Counted from the first letter of the stretch, positions 41,856 to 51,555 are shown. The stretch is 64,000 nucleotides of DNA from Flavobacterium sp. LC2016-23 (GCF_009674775.1 NZ_WKKE01000022.1:43471-107470); one strand, 5' to 3'. Translations and numbers: made by a program. Notes: generated from the sequence alone by a model not told the origin.

Positions 41856-43232
41856 TTAATGACTTAAATTTTCTATTTCTTTCGGGTCATGTTTATGTTT
41901 AAACAAAACAGCAAAAGCAATTGCGATAACCAATGCATAAGCCGCAAACGATAGCCATATCGTATGCCAGTCTTTCATTAAGATTGGGTTCGTAAAAATT
42001 CCGTCCGTAGAAACTGAATTTCCTTGTGCTTTTACAAATTCCAGCATTTTAGAATTTGTTGTTTCTGTTTGCAAAAATCCGGCTAATTCGGTAGTATTGG
42101 TAAATGATTTTGTAAAGAAACGATCTATAGCCCAACCTGAAGTTAAACTTCCTAAAACAGCTCCTACTCCATTGGTCATCATCATGAATAATCCCTGTGC
42201 TGATGAACGGATTTTAGAATCGGTATTGCTTTCTACAAATAACGAACCAGATATATTAAAGAAATCAAATGCCATACCGTAAACAATACACGACAAAATA
42301 ATCATCCATAAACCACCAACCGGATCTCCAAAAGCAAATAATCCGAAACGCAATACCCAGGCCAACATGCTAATCAGCATTACTTGTTTGATTCCGAAAC
42401 GTCTTAGGAAAAATGGAATAGCCAGAATAAATAATGTTTCAGAAACCTGAGAAATCGACATAATAATAGTCGAATATTTAATTACGAAAGAATCAGCATA
42501 CTTTGGAAAATGCTTGAATTCATCTAAGAATACATCTCCATAAGCATTTGTCAATTGCAAGGCACCTCCCAAAAACATTGAGAACACAAAAAACAAAGCC
42601 ATTTTATAATTTCCAAATAACTTAAAAGCTTCCAGCCCTAAAGTTTCCACTAATGAAGCATCTTCTTTTGTCAGACGTTGTGGCTCACATTTTGGCAATG
42701 TAAAAGCATAAATCCCCAGAATTAAGGCACCAATTCCGGCAATATAAAATTGATATTCCGTTGCCTTACTTCCACTTAAATTGGTAATCCACATTGCTGC
42801 TATAAAACCAATCGTTCCCCAGACACGAATTGGCGGAAAATCTTTTACGATGTTTTTGTTATTAAGCTTAAGTGAAGTATAAGAAATCGAGTTACTCAAC
42901 GCAATTGTTGGCATATAGCAACACATGGCAGCAAACATGACATATATGAAATTATCCGGTGTGGTGACTTGTGCAATACCAAATAAAACAACTGCATAAA
43001 TAATATGTAAAAAACCATATAATTTTTCAGCGTTTATCCATCTGTCTGCGATTATTCCGGTAAGAGTAGGCATGAATAAAGAAGCAATTCCCATGGTTCC
43101 GAAAACAAGACCGAACTGGGTTCCTTCCCAGTTTTTAGTTCCAAACCAATAATTTCCAATTGTTATAAGCCAGGCTCCCCAAACAAAAAATTGAAGAAAG
43201 CTCATTAAAATCAATCTGTTTTTAATTCCCAT
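41856..43232 (-). CDS. MFS nucleoside permease-like transporter (NupG/XapB family)
   Basis: This 458-residue, 12-helix MFS protein belongs to the nucleoside:proton symporter family. The N-terminus MGIKNRLILMSFLQFFVWGAWLITIG and the loop TGIIADRWINAEKLYG are characteristic, as is the helix with GMAFDFFNISGSLFVE. It would import nucleosides with protons. No nucleoside-catabolic genes are adjacent, although cmk (pyrimidine nucleotide metabolism) is the next gene upstream on the same strand. Confidence 0.88.
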   Translation of the reverse strand: MGIKNRLILMSFLQFFVWGAWLITIGNYWFGTKNWEGTQFGLVFGTMGIASLFMPTLTGIIADRWINAEKLYGFLHIIYAVVLFGIAQVTTPDNFIYVMFAAMCCYMPTIALSNSISYTSLKLNNKNIVKDFPPIRVWGTIGFIAAMWITNLSGSKATEYQFYIAGIGALILGIYAFTLPKCEPQRLTKEDASLVETLGLEAFKLFGNYKMALFFVFSMFLGGALQLTNAYGDVFLDEFKHFPKYADSFVIKYSTIIMSISQVSETLFILAIPFFLRRFGIKQVMLISMLAWVLRFGLFAFGDPVGGLWMIILSCIVYGMAFDFFNISGSLFVESNTDSKIRSSAQGLFMMMTNGVGAVLGSLTSGWAIDRFFTKSFTNTTELAGFLQTETTNSKMLEFVKAQGNSVSTDGIFTNPILMKDWHTIWLSFAAYALVIAIAFAVLFKHKHDPKEIENLSH

Positions 43233-43300
43233 ATGATGAAATTGTCTTTGTAAATAAATGAAGCGGTAAAACTACCATTAAAAATGATATCTGCAAAAAA

Positions 43301-43993
43301 TTAAGCAGTTTTAACAACGTCATTTATTAATTCCAGAACAGCAGAGAACTGTTCTTCCCGACTCAGGTAAGAATTATCTATTTCAATAGCATCATCTGCA
43401 ATTACCAAAGGAGAATCTGCACGATGTGTATCTATATAATCTCTTTCTACAACATTCTTCAAAACATCTTCGTAAGAGACAACATCACCTTTTTCCTGTA
43501 ATTCATCAAAACGTCTCTGTGCACGGGTTTCTGGACTGGCAGTCATAAAAATTTTCAATTCTGCATTTGGAAAAACTACAGTTCCGATATCTCTACCGTC
43601 CATGACTATAGCTTTGTTTTTGCCCATTGCCTGCTGTTGCTCTACTAATTTGGAACGCACTTCGGAAACTTCTGCTACCTTGCTTACATAGCTGGATACC
43701 TCAATGGTTCTGATTTGTTTTTCAACATTTTCGCCATTCAGGTACATTTCTGCAAAACCTAGATCCGGATTGAATTTAAACTCCAGTTGAATTTTTGGAA
43801 GGGAATCGATAAGACTTTTTGTATCAAAAAAATCAGGTCCTATGAATTGATTTTGCATTGCAAATAAAGCTACGGCCCTGTACATTGCTCCTGTATCGAC
43901 GTATACGTATTCTAATTCTTTTGCCAACTGTTTTGCTAAGGTACTCTTTCCTGTTGACGAATACCCGTCGATTGCAATGGTTATTTTTTTCAA
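43301..43993 (-). CDS. cmk: Cytidylate kinase
   Basis: This 230-residue kinase phosphorylates CMP and dCMP with ATP. The P-loop is AIDGYSSTGKSTLAKQLA. YVDTGAMYRAVALFA, AIVMDGRDIGTVVFPNAELK and the Arg-rich lid RDYIDTHRADSPL are all family hallmarks. Cmk is near rpsA in many bacteria. Here a permease gene separates them. Cytoplasmic. Confidence 0.97.
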   Translation of the reverse strand: MKKITIAIDGYSSTGKSTLAKQLAKELEYVYVDTGAMYRAVALFAMQNQFIGPDFFDTKSLIDSLPKIQLEFKFNPDLGFAEMYLNGENVEKQIRTIEVSSYVSKVAEVSEVRSKLVEQQQAMGKNKAIVMDGRDIGTVVFPNAELKIFMTASPETRAQRRFDELQEKGDVVSYEDVLKNVVERDYIDTHRADSPLVIADDAIEIDNSYLSREEQFSAVLELINDVVKTA

Positions 43994-44038
43994 AATAATC
44001 TTTTGATTTTATAAATTTATAATAAGATGCTGCTATTT

Positions 44039-44638
44039 TTAATAATAGATATCTAAGATAATTTTTGACTTAGAATTATCTATTATTTTTTCTATTCTTT
44101 TAAAGAAGGCCTCACTAATCATTGGACAACCCTGACTGCGTGAGATATAATGATCCTGTTCATTTTCCGGAACAGCCGAATATTGATGAAGCACGATAGC
44201 TCTTTTTAAAGCATTGCTGTTTGTCTCGTCTAAACCTGCTAACTTGTATGCTTTTCCAAACATTCCTTTATAACATTTTTCTATAGAATATCTTCCAAGA
44301 GCTGTAGCTTTAGATTCCGGTACATTACTAAATTTTAACTCTCCGCCAACCCCTGTTTCTGAGCCGGATCCGTGCGCTACAAGTCCCTGATCCAGTATTT
44401 TATCATTTTCTAAATCATAAACAAAAAAACGATTTTTACCTGATTTGATTTTCATATCAACTAAAAAGGCGATTTTTGCATTGTAATTGGAACCAGCTCC
44501 AATCTTTTCTTTTACTTCGCTAATGTGTAGATTTATCCTTTCGACATCAACATTAGTAAGGGTTTCGTCATCAAAATTAGTATTTGAGGTGTTAAAAAAA
44601 CCTGCAGTAACAAAAAGAATTAAATAAAATAGTTTCAT
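44039..44638 (-). CDS. Exported L,D-transpeptidase-like protein (murein L,D-transpeptidase catalytic domain family)
   Basis: This 199-residue protein has a signal peptide (about 1-16). A YkuD-related catalytic domain of the short 'murein L,D-transpeptidase catalytic domain' type follows. The active-site region is SRSQGCPMISEAFF with the nucleophile Cys, preceded by the conserved His in IVLHQYSAVPEN. VAHGSGSETGVGGELKFSN is a family segment. It could crosslink or trim peptidoglycan, or attach proteins to it. It lies 8 bases downstream of porQ, suggesting cotranscription. Confidence 0.85.
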   Translation of the reverse strand: MKLFYLILFVTAGFFNTSNTNFDDETLTNVDVERINLHISEVKEKIGAGSNYNAKIAFLVDMKIKSGKNRFFVYDLENDKILDQGLVAHGSGSETGVGGELKFSNVPESKATALGRYSIEKCYKGMFGKAYKLAGLDETNSNALKRAIVLHQYSAVPENEQDHYISRSQGCPMISEAFFKRIEKIIDNSKSKIILDIYY

Positions 44639-44646
44639 AAAATTGC

Positions 44647-45666
44647 CTATTGAAAGTTTAAGATTAGTCCAAAAAGACTCGTATTAGCCGCTAAAGTATA
44701 TTTTGAATATGAATAATTAAATTTTAACCGATTCATTTTTAAACCAAATCCTAAGGAAACTCCTGAAAAATTACGCTGTTCTTCTACTCTTAATTCTTCA
44801 CCTCTTCTAAAGTTGTAACCCATCCTGATATTAAACGCTTTTTTCGGGAAAAGTTCTACGCCTATAACCACATGCCTTAAAGCATTATTTACGAATGAAA
44901 CTTTCTCTTCTTTAGTGGTGCCATCAATATTAGTTTCTCCCCGAACAGGATTCGAGAATGAAACATTCCATTGCTGCAGATTTTCTAAAGAAAGATGCCA
45001 ACGCAACGGCACGTGTTCCAGTTCCTGTGACATTCCTGCAATAATTTCAAGAGGTAAATTCTCCTGTATTCCTGAATAGGTTGTGAACTGTGTTCCAATA
45101 TTTCGAATTACCAGGGCCAAATTTAAATCATTTTTTTCAATTATATACAAAAAACCTAAATCAATTGCACCTCCAATAGAATTATAACTTTCTAACGTTG
45201 AAGTTATTAACTTTACATTTGCTCCAAAATGAATATCCGTAAAGGGAACATTATAAGCATAACCTAAAGAAAGTGCTCCTTCACTGCCTGTAAAGTCTGA
45301 AGTGGCCTGACCATTTTCATCATAACCATCAAATGTACCGTAGTTTATATAGCTTACCCCGGCATAAAAAGTCTGAACATGCCTGTCATAAGTATAAGCG
45401 TAGGAAGCAGTTCCATAAGATGCTTCACCATAATAACTGCCGTAATTCATCGCCAGGTGATTATCCATATCCTCATTTAAAGTTGCCGGATTAAACATAA
45501 CCTGATTGACATCTTCATCATAAATCGTTATCGTATTTCCACCTAACGCTGCCTGCCTGGGTGAAGTTGTTAAATTAAGAAACTGATAGGTGTGACGACC
45601 TCCAATTTGTCCGAAAGAAACCGAACAAATCAATAACATTAAAAATAAAACAGGTCGTTTTAACAT
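44647..45666 (-). CDS. porQ: Type IX secretion system protein PorQ
   Basis: From MLKRPVLFLMLLICSVSFGQ (45666) this is 339 residues: a signal peptide followed by an outer-membrane beta barrel of the PorV/PorQ family. The N-terminal plug region with GGRHTYQFLNLTTSPRQAALGG and QVMFNPATLNEDMDNHLAM is diagnostic. The strand pattern continues to the C-terminal NRLKFNYSYSKYTLAAN. PorQ works with PorU, PorV and PorZ in the attachment complex that cleaves T9SS signals and anchors cargo. A -7 match (45712 to 45705) supports this start over the ATG at 45774. Confidence 0.92.
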   Translation of the reverse strand: MLKRPVLFLMLLICSVSFGQIGGRHTYQFLNLTTSPRQAALGGNTITIYDEDVNQVMFNPATLNEDMDNHLAMNYGSYYGEASYGTASYAYTYDRHVQTFYAGVSYINYGTFDGYDENGQATSDFTGSEGALSLGYAYNVPFTDIHFGANVKLITSTLESYNSIGGAIDLGFLYIIEKNDLNLALVIRNIGTQFTTYSGIQENLPLEIIAGMSQELEHVPLRWHLSLENLQQWNVSFSNPVRGETNIDGTTKEEKVSFVNNALRHVVIGVELFPKKAFNIRMGYNFRRGEELRVEEQRNFSGVSLGFGLKMNRLKFNYSYSKYTLAANTSLFGLILNFQ

Positions 45667-45704
45667 GCTTTTCGAGGCGTTCCTATATGGGAATAACGCA
45701 AATG

Positions 45705-45712
45705 CAAATATA
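45705..45712 (-). promoter_or_regulatory. Putative porQ -7 element
   Basis: The minus strand reads TATATTTG, matching TAnnTTTG, 38 bases before the porQ ATG. Confidence 0.45.
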
Positions 45713-45756
45713 AAATTATATAACGGATAAAATAATTTTAAATTATATTCAAAAAA

Positions 45757-45796
45757 GAAAATTCCAAATCCCACTTTTAAGTAAAATTTGGAATTT
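45757..45796 (-). terminator. lon terminator built from a TTGGAATTT-type repeat
   Basis: The arms AAATTCCAAAT and ATTTGGAATTT enclose a loop of about 15 bases just past the lon stop. TTGGAATTT words continue to about 45822. The arrangement matches 26605-26672. Confidence 0.65.
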
Positions 45797-45830
45797 GGAA
45801 TTTAAAGTATTGGAATTTAATTACAAGATT

Positions 45831-48284
45831 TTATTTTAATATTTTAGCGTTTTTAGCATTTTGATCCGTCAAAGCTAAAGCCAGCACTTCACTCATTTCT
45901 TTCACGTAATGAAAGGTAAGGCCTTCTAAATATTCAGCCTTAATTTCATCAATATCACTTTTATTTTCGTGACATAAAATGATTTCTTTGATATTAGCTC
46001 TTTTTGCTGCCAGGATTTTTTCCTTGATTCCGCCTACCGGTAAAACTTTACCGCGAAGGGTAATTTCTCCGGTCATCGCAAGACTTTTCTTTACTTTCTT
46101 TTGTTTTAACAAAGAAACCAGCGAAGTCAGCATGGCGATACCGGCACTTGGACCGTCTTTTGGTGTTGCGCCTTCCGGAACGTGCAGGTGAATATTATAT
46201 TTCTGGAATAATTCTACACTTAGTCCTAATTTTTTGGCGTTTGCTTTTATATATTCTAAAGCAATTGTAGCCGATTCCTTCATTACAGTACCAAGGTTTC
46301 CTGTAATACTCAGCGACCCCTTTCCTTCAGAAATTAAGGATTCAATAAATAAAATATCACCGCCAACACTTGTCCAGGCCAAACCTGTTACCACTCCGGC
46401 AACATCATTGTTTTCGTATTTATCACGCTCTAATCTTGGCACACCTAAAACAGTAAGGATATCTTCATCCGTTACTTTTTTATTATACTCTTCTTCCATC
46501 GCTACTGCTTTTGCAGCATTACGAATGACCTGAGCAATTTTAGTTTCCAGATTACGAACTCCTGATTCACGAGTATAACCTTCCACAATTTTTTCTAATT
46601 GTTTTTTACCGATAGTCAGATCTTTGGCAGTCAAACCATGAGCTTCCAATTGTTTTGGAAAAAGGTGTCTTTTGGCAATTTCCACTTTTTCTTCAATCGT
46701 ATAACCTGACATCTTAATGACTTCCATCCTGTCACGTAATGCAGGCTGAATGGCAGCCATATTATTGGAAGTCGCAATAAACATTACCTTAGACAAATCA
46801 TAACCCATCTCCAGGAAATTATCGTAGAAAGCATTGTTTTGCTCCGGATCCAGCACTTCAAGTAAAGCTGAAGAAGGATCGCCACTATTTCCGCTTGAAA
46901 GTTTATCAATTTCGTCTAAAATAAAAACCGGATTTGAAGTACCGGCCTTTTTCAGACTTTGGATAATTCTTCCCGGCATTGCACCTATATAGGTTTTTCT
47001 GTGTCCGCGAATTTCTGCTTCATCGCGCAGACCACCTAATGAAATTCGGACATATTCACGTCCTAATGCTTCTGCAACAGAACGTCCGATAGAAGTTTTA
47101 CCAACACCCGGAGGCCCTGTCAAACAAATAATCGGCGATTTCATATCGTTACGAAGCTTCAGAACGGCCAGATGTTCGACCATTCGTTTCTTCACCTCTT
47201 CAAGTCCGAAGTGATCTTTATCTAATATTTTCTGAGCGTGTTTTAAATCGAATTTATCTTTGGAATACTCACCCCACGGCAATTCCAAAAACAACTCTAA
47301 GTAGTTACGCTGAATTCCGAAATCAGGAGATTGCGGATTCATTCTGCGCATTTTAGACAATTCTTTTTCGAAATGTTTTTGCGTTTTTTCGTCCCACTTT
47401 TTCGTTTTTGCCTTCTGCCCCATTTCATCCATTTCCTCTTCCTGCGAAACGCCACCCAGTTCTTCCTGAATGGTTTTCATTTGCTGATGAAGAAAATATT
47501 CACGTTGCTGCTGGTCTAAATCAAAACGAACTTTTGACTGAATGTCATTTTTCAATTCCAGTTTTTGCAACTCCACGTTCATATAACGCAAGGTCTCAAG
47601 TGCTCTTTCTTTTAAGCCGTTTATCGACAATAAACCTTGTTTTTCCTTTACGGATAAATTCATGTTCGAAGACACAAAATTGATTAGAAACGACTGGCTT
47701 TCAATGTTTTTAATCGCAAAAGTGGCTTCAGAAGGAATATTTGGACTCTCCTTAATGATTTGAATAGCCAATTCCTTGACAGAATCTAAAATAGCCGTAA
47801 ATTCGGTATCATTTTCATCCGGACGTTCTTCTGTGACTTCTTTTATAGTTGCTGTAATATAAGGCTCTTCTGAAACTACCTGATCAATTTCGAAACGTTT
47901 TTTTCCCTGCAGAATAACGGTAACATTACCATCAGGCATTTTTAAAACACGCAGGATGCGGGCTACAGTTCCAATTTTATGAATATCATCTTTAGACGGA
48001 TCTTCATCTTCTTCATTAATCTGAGAAACTACCCCAATAATTTTTCCACCGGCATTTGCATCATTAATCAGCTTTATAGACTTGTCCCGTCCTGCCGAAA
48101 TCGGAATTACAACACCCGGAAATAAAACCGTATTTCGCAAAGGTAAGATAGGCAACGAAAGCGGCAGCTCTTCGTTATTCATTTCTTCTTCGTCTTCCGG
48201 AGTTAATAATGGAATTAATTCTGCCTCTGAGTCAAATTCCTGAAGTGACAGATTGTCAATAGTAAGTATTTTATGGTTTGACAT
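45831..48284 (-). CDS. lon: ATP-dependent Lon protease
   Basis: This 817-residue LonA-type protease has an N-terminal substrate domain (LPILPLRNTVLFPGVVIPIS), an AAA+ module with Walker A GPPGVGKTS and Walker B VFILDEIDK, and a Ser-Lys protease domain. The Ser lies in PKDGPSAGIAMLTSLVS and the Lys in GGIKEKILAAKRA. Lon degrades damaged and regulatory proteins in the cytoplasm. The order lon-porQ-transpeptidase-cmk appears on one strand, with lon first. No heat-shock-type element was recognised upstream. Confidence 0.98.
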   Translation of the reverse strand: MSNHKILTIDNLSLQEFDSEAELIPLLTPEDEEEMNNEELPLSLPILPLRNTVLFPGVVIPISAGRDKSIKLINDANAGGKIIGVVSQINEEDEDPSKDDIHKIGTVARILRVLKMPDGNVTVILQGKKRFEIDQVVSEEPYITATIKEVTEERPDENDTEFTAILDSVKELAIQIIKESPNIPSEATFAIKNIESQSFLINFVSSNMNLSVKEKQGLLSINGLKERALETLRYMNVELQKLELKNDIQSKVRFDLDQQQREYFLHQQMKTIQEELGGVSQEEEMDEMGQKAKTKKWDEKTQKHFEKELSKMRRMNPQSPDFGIQRNYLELFLELPWGEYSKDKFDLKHAQKILDKDHFGLEEVKKRMVEHLAVLKLRNDMKSPIICLTGPPGVGKTSIGRSVAEALGREYVRISLGGLRDEAEIRGHRKTYIGAMPGRIIQSLKKAGTSNPVFILDEIDKLSSGNSGDPSSALLEVLDPEQNNAFYDNFLEMGYDLSKVMFIATSNNMAAIQPALRDRMEVIKMSGYTIEEKVEIAKRHLFPKQLEAHGLTAKDLTIGKKQLEKIVEGYTRESGVRNLETKIAQVIRNAAKAVAMEEEYNKKVTDEDILTVLGVPRLERDKYENNDVAGVVTGLAWTSVGGDILFIESLISEGKGSLSITGNLGTVMKESATIALEYIKANAKKLGLSVELFQKYNIHLHVPEGATPKDGPSAGIAMLTSLVSLLKQKKVKKSLAMTGEITLRGKVLPVGGIKEKILAAKRANIKEIILCHENKSDIDEIKAEYLEGLTFHYVKEMSEVLALALTDQNAKNAKILK

Positions 48285-48568
48285 AATAGTATATAAGTCG
48301 TTTTGTCATTAAAAGTTTTATTCTAACTATAAAAATAACATTAGATCAGGCAGTTTTTAGTAAAACTTTGCTAAGCGTTTCATTTACAAGATAGGCGATA
48401 AAAATAGACAATCATTATGCCAAAACCAAAAAAGAAGGTTTTGAAATTTAGTTATGAAGTCAATTAATATCAAGAAACGAAATTATTTAAAAAAAATAAA
48501 ATTAATTTTATTCAAACTGTAACAAACCAAAAAAAGCCAAGTCCTTATTAAAAACCAGCAACCAATAC
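48285..48568. other. Divergent region between lon and the second ECF sigma operon
   Basis: This region of about 284 bases is very A/T-rich and must contain both divergent promoters, but no TAnnTTTG match was found at a useful distance on either strand. A 16-codon basic reading frame (48417) is not considered real. Absence of the housekeeping consensus would fit an alternative-sigma promoter for the sigma operon. Confidence 0.45.
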
Positions 48569-49135
48569 TTGAGTATAACAAACCAAAATATCGAAGAATT
48601 AATCACGCTTTGTAAAGAGAATAATCAAAAAGCACAGTTTGAAGTTTACAATCGTTACTGTAAAGCTATGTACAATGTGGCTTACAGAATTGTAAAAGAC
48701 GAACATTTTGCACAAGACGTCATGCAGGAAGGTTTTTTGAAAGCTTTTACAAAAATAAACGACTATAAGCAGGAAGTCGCTTTTGGCGCATGGTTAAAAA
48801 AGATAATCGTCAATTACAGCATTGACTTTTATAAAAAGAATAATGCTTTTCAGGTAGAAGATTTGAGTAAGACTTTATACAAAATAGAGGAAAATGACAG
48901 CTTCTTTTCTGAAAATATAGATTTAAATTCACTTAAAGTGAAACAAGTCTTAGATACAATTTCAGGATTAAAAGATAATTACCGAATGGTTTTAACCCTT
49001 TTTTATATTGAAGGTTACGATCAGGAAGAAATTAGTGAAATTCTCAACATTAGCTATGCCAACTGCAGGACAACACTAAGCAGAGCTAAAGAAAGCTTGC
49101 GAAAAAAATTAGAGGAGATAGGAAATCAACGCTGA
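48569..49135 (+). CDS. ECF-type RNA polymerase sigma factor with TTG start
   Basis: This 188-residue sigma factor has region 2 (FEVYNRYCKAMYNVAYRIVK, AQDVMQEGFLKAFTKIN, FGAWLKKIIVNYSID) and region 4 (LFYIEGYDQEEISEILNISY, CRTTLSRAKESLRKKL). The first usable start is TTG at 48569, and no in-frame ATG precedes region 2. The next gene starts 84 bases later and encodes a single-span membrane protein, the expected anti-sigma. It likely heads a four-gene operon. Confidence 0.9.
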   Translation: MSITNQNIEELITLCKENNQKAQFEVYNRYCKAMYNVAYRIVKDEHFAQDVMQEGFLKAFTKINDYKQEVAFGAWLKKIIVNYSIDFYKKNNAFQVEDLSKTLYKIEENDSFFSENIDLNSLKVKQVLDTISGLKDNYRMVLTLFYIEGYDQEEISEILNISYANCRTTLSRAKESLRKKLEEIGNQR

Positions 49136-49219
49136 TAAAAAGTTTGTGCAAACAAGCACCAATAAATAAAAAGCAGCTACAATCTATCTATTACCTCTTA
49201 AAAAATAAAACCAGGATAT

Positions 49220-49759
49220 ATGAAAAAGGAAAATGAAAACGTAGATCAATTTTTAAAAAAATTTGAAAATCAGTGGGATGTCGAAGAGATGAATTCTCAT
49301 CATCAGCTTGACTTCCTGAATAAATTAAATAACAAAAAGAAACCAAAGAAAAATTATTATGCGGTTTGGGGAATTGCTGCTTCGATAGTCTTGTTGCTGG
49401 GAATATCTGTTTTTTATAACACTAATCAAAAACCAAAAGAATTCAAATTTGCATCACATGAAACCAGACGAACTGATTCTATTTTCAATATTTTAATTGA
49501 TAATGAATTGGTGAAATTAAAAGAAAAAAGTTCGCCTGAAAATGAACAAATAATTAATGATGCATTAAAACAAATGAAAGTCTTTGATGCTGATTATCAA
49601 AAAATTATTAATGAATTGCAAAAGAATGGCGAAAACAAACAAATCATTTACGCCATGATCAGCAATCTGCAAACGAGAATCTCGTTTTTGCAGACCGTTT
49701 TACAAAAAATTGAAGAAAACGAAAATTTAAAAAACACTACCCATGAAAAAACACTATAA
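49220..49759 (+). CDS. Single-span membrane protein, probable anti-sigma factor
   Basis: This 179-residue protein has a cytoplasmic N-terminus (about 1-45, NVDQFLKKFENQWDVEEMNS), one transmembrane helix (about 46-66, YYAVWGIAASIVLLLGISVF) and a helical external part (about 85-178) with possible coiled coil. There is no zinc anti-sigma motif. The position after an ECF sigma gene and the topology suggest that it restrains that sigma factor. The 3' end overlaps the next gene by 17 bases, so the products are made together. Confidence 0.75.
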   Translation: MKKENENVDQFLKKFENQWDVEEMNSHHQLDFLNKLNNKKKPKKNYYAVWGIAASIVLLLGISVFYNTNQKPKEFKFASHETRRTDSIFNILIDNELVKLKEKSSPENEQIINDALKQMKVFDADYQKIINELQKNGENKQIIYAMISNLQTRISFLQTVLQKIEENENLKNTTHEKTL

Positions 49760-50804
49760 CATACTGATTTTATTCATTTTGATTCCATTTTTAGGATTTG
49801 CAAATGATGATACTTTTATTACCAAACAAAAAACGATAAAAAAGACCTATATCGTTAATTCAAATGCAGGAATTGATATTGACAACAAATACGGAAATAT
49901 TACCGTAACAACATGGGATGAAGACAAAATTGACCTTGACATTACCATAAAAGTAACAGGAGGAAATGAAAACTGGGTAAACGAAAGACTCAATAGTATT
50001 GATGTTGAAATTACAGCCCTAAAAACATTGGTATCTGCCATTACTTCTACCGGAAATTCATCTATTAAAAGTAAAGGAAGCAGTAATAGTTTTGAGATCA
50101 ACTATGTGATTAAAATTCCAAGAAACGGAACCGTAAAACTCAGTAATAAATATGGAAATATTGTTACAGGAGATTTAGCTTCAACGAGTGAAATCTTTTG
50201 TAAATACGGCAAAATAAACCTTGGAAAACTCAACGGAAATATGAATTCAGTTCATATTGAATATTGCCAGAACTCTAACATTGAATATATTAAAAATGGC
50301 AATATTGAAGCCCGATATTCCGGATTAAAAATAACGGATGCCGGAAAAATCAACCTTGATACCAATTACACCGATCTTGTTGTTGGTGACAGTCAGAATA
50401 TAAAATACGACTGCAATTACGGAACATTTAAATTTCAAAAAACGGCTTCAGTTACAGGAACAGGTGATTATCTCACTGTTACCATCGCAGAAATTTCAAA
50501 TACTTTAAGCTCAGATCTGAACTACAGTAAACTAAATGTTGGAATCATAAACGAAAAAGCCAACAATATCAATGTTACCTCGGGTTATTCCGACGTTTCA
50601 TTGGGCTATGATACCAACTATTCTTTCGATTTTGACATTAATACTAAATACGGAAATATAAAAAGTGACAATTCCCTGGATGTTTCCGTTAATGAAAGCA
50701 AAAATGCAAGCAAAAGGATAAGCGGATACAATAAGAAAAAAGGTCAGAACAAGGTAATTATTACTTCAAATTACGGGAATGTAACATTAGTTAAAAAACA
50801 GTAA
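49743..50804 (+). CDS. Exported DUF4097-like repetitive beta protein
   Basis: This 353-residue protein has a signal peptide (about 1-20, LIPFLGFAN). The body is a right-handed beta-solenoid-like repeat in which short strands alternate with KYGNI, NYGTF or YGNV words (IDNKYGNITVTTWDEDKID, LSNKYGNIVTGDL, ITSNYGNVTLVKK). It matches the DUF4097 type. In other bacteria, related proteins sit in cell-envelope stress modules. No anchor was seen. It is cotranscribed with the sigma/anti-sigma pair and the GIN-domain protein. Confidence 0.78.
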   Translation: MKKHYNILILFILIPFLGFANDDTFITKQKTIKKTYIVNSNAGIDIDNKYGNITVTTWDEDKIDLDITIKVTGGNENWVNERLNSIDVEITALKTLVSAITSTGNSSIKSKGSSNSFEINYVIKIPRNGTVKLSNKYGNIVTGDLASTSEIFCKYGKINLGKLNGNMNSVHIEYCQNSNIEYIKNGNIEARYSGLKITDAGKINLDTNYTDLVVGDSQNIKYDCNYGTFKFQKTASVTGTGDYLTVTIAEISNTLSSDLNYSKLNVGIINEKANNINVTSGYSDVSLGYDTNYSFDFDINTKYGNIKSDNSLDVSVNESKNASKRISGYNKKKGQNKVIITSNYGNVTLVKKQ

Positions 50805-50823
50805 TCTTAAAATCAATCAAAAA

Positions 50824-51555
50824 ATGAAAAAGTCAATCAAACTATTAATTTGCAGTTTATTTCTTCTCAGCACCGTTGCCAACGCCCAATGGTCTAAAAA
50901 CAGAATAAAAGGAAATGGTAAAGTAGTAACCAATAATCGCTCTACTGCCGATTATGACGAAATTAAAGTATCCGGTTTCTTTGATGTTGACTTAGTGTCC
51001 GGTAAAGAAGGGGCGATCACTGTAAAAGCCGAAGAAAACCTGCAAGCCTATATTAAAGTGGAAGTGGAAGGCAACATCCTTAAAATTTACACCGAAAAAA
51101 ATACCAGCATAAGTCCGAGCAGTGGTAAAACCGTTCAGATTACAGTACCTTTTGAAAAAATATCTGCTATTTCACTTGCAGGTTCGGGCGATGTCCGATC
51201 AAAAAGCATTATAAAATCGGATTCTTTTTCGGCAGCATTATCGGGCTCCGGCGATTTAAACCTGAATGTTGATGCAACCAAATTTGACCTTTCAGTAAGC
51301 GGTTCCGGAGATATTGTCTTAAAAGGAAATACAGGAAGTTTCGTAACGAAATTATCGGGTTCAGGAGATATTGATGCAGGTTCATTAAAAGCTAAAAATG
51401 TAGACATCACCATCTCGGGTTCAGGTGACAGTAAAGTATTTTGCAGTGAAAACCTAAAAGCGAGAGTATCCGGCTCGGGTGACATTGAATATATTGGTAA
51501 TCCAAAAACAAAAGATACTAAAGTTAACGGATCAGGAAGTATTTCGAAAGCTTAA
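50824..51555 (+). CDS. Exported head-GIN (DUF2807) domain protein
   Basis: This 243-residue protein has a signal peptide (about 1-21, ending VANAQ) and a DUF2807/GIN beta-solenoid. Six SGSGD turns recur every 15-22 residues (LAGSGDV, LSGSGDL, VSGSGDI, LSGSGDI, ISGSGDS, VSGSGDI) and end with NGSGSISKA. The glycine turns stack in this fold. These proteins are common in Bacteroidota and annotated as putative adhesin heads. A terminator 67 bases downstream closes the operon. Confidence 0.9.
   Translation: MKKSIKLLICSLFLLSTVANAQWSKNRIKGNGKVVTNNRSTADYDEIKVSGFFDVDLVSGKEGAITVKAEENLQAYIKVEVEGNILKIYTEKNTSISPSSGKTVQITVPFEKISAISLAGSGDVRSKSIIKSDSFSAALSGSGDLNLNVDATKFDLSVSGSGDIVLKGNTGSFVTKLSGSGDIDAGSLKAKNVDITISGSGDSKVFCSENLKARVSGSGDIEYIGNPKTKDTKVNGSGSISKA

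Noticed and set aside
48417..48467. 16-codon basic reading frame between lon and the second ECF sigma gene
   Set aside because: It is very short, its composition is expected by chance in A-rich DNA, and it has no promoter support.
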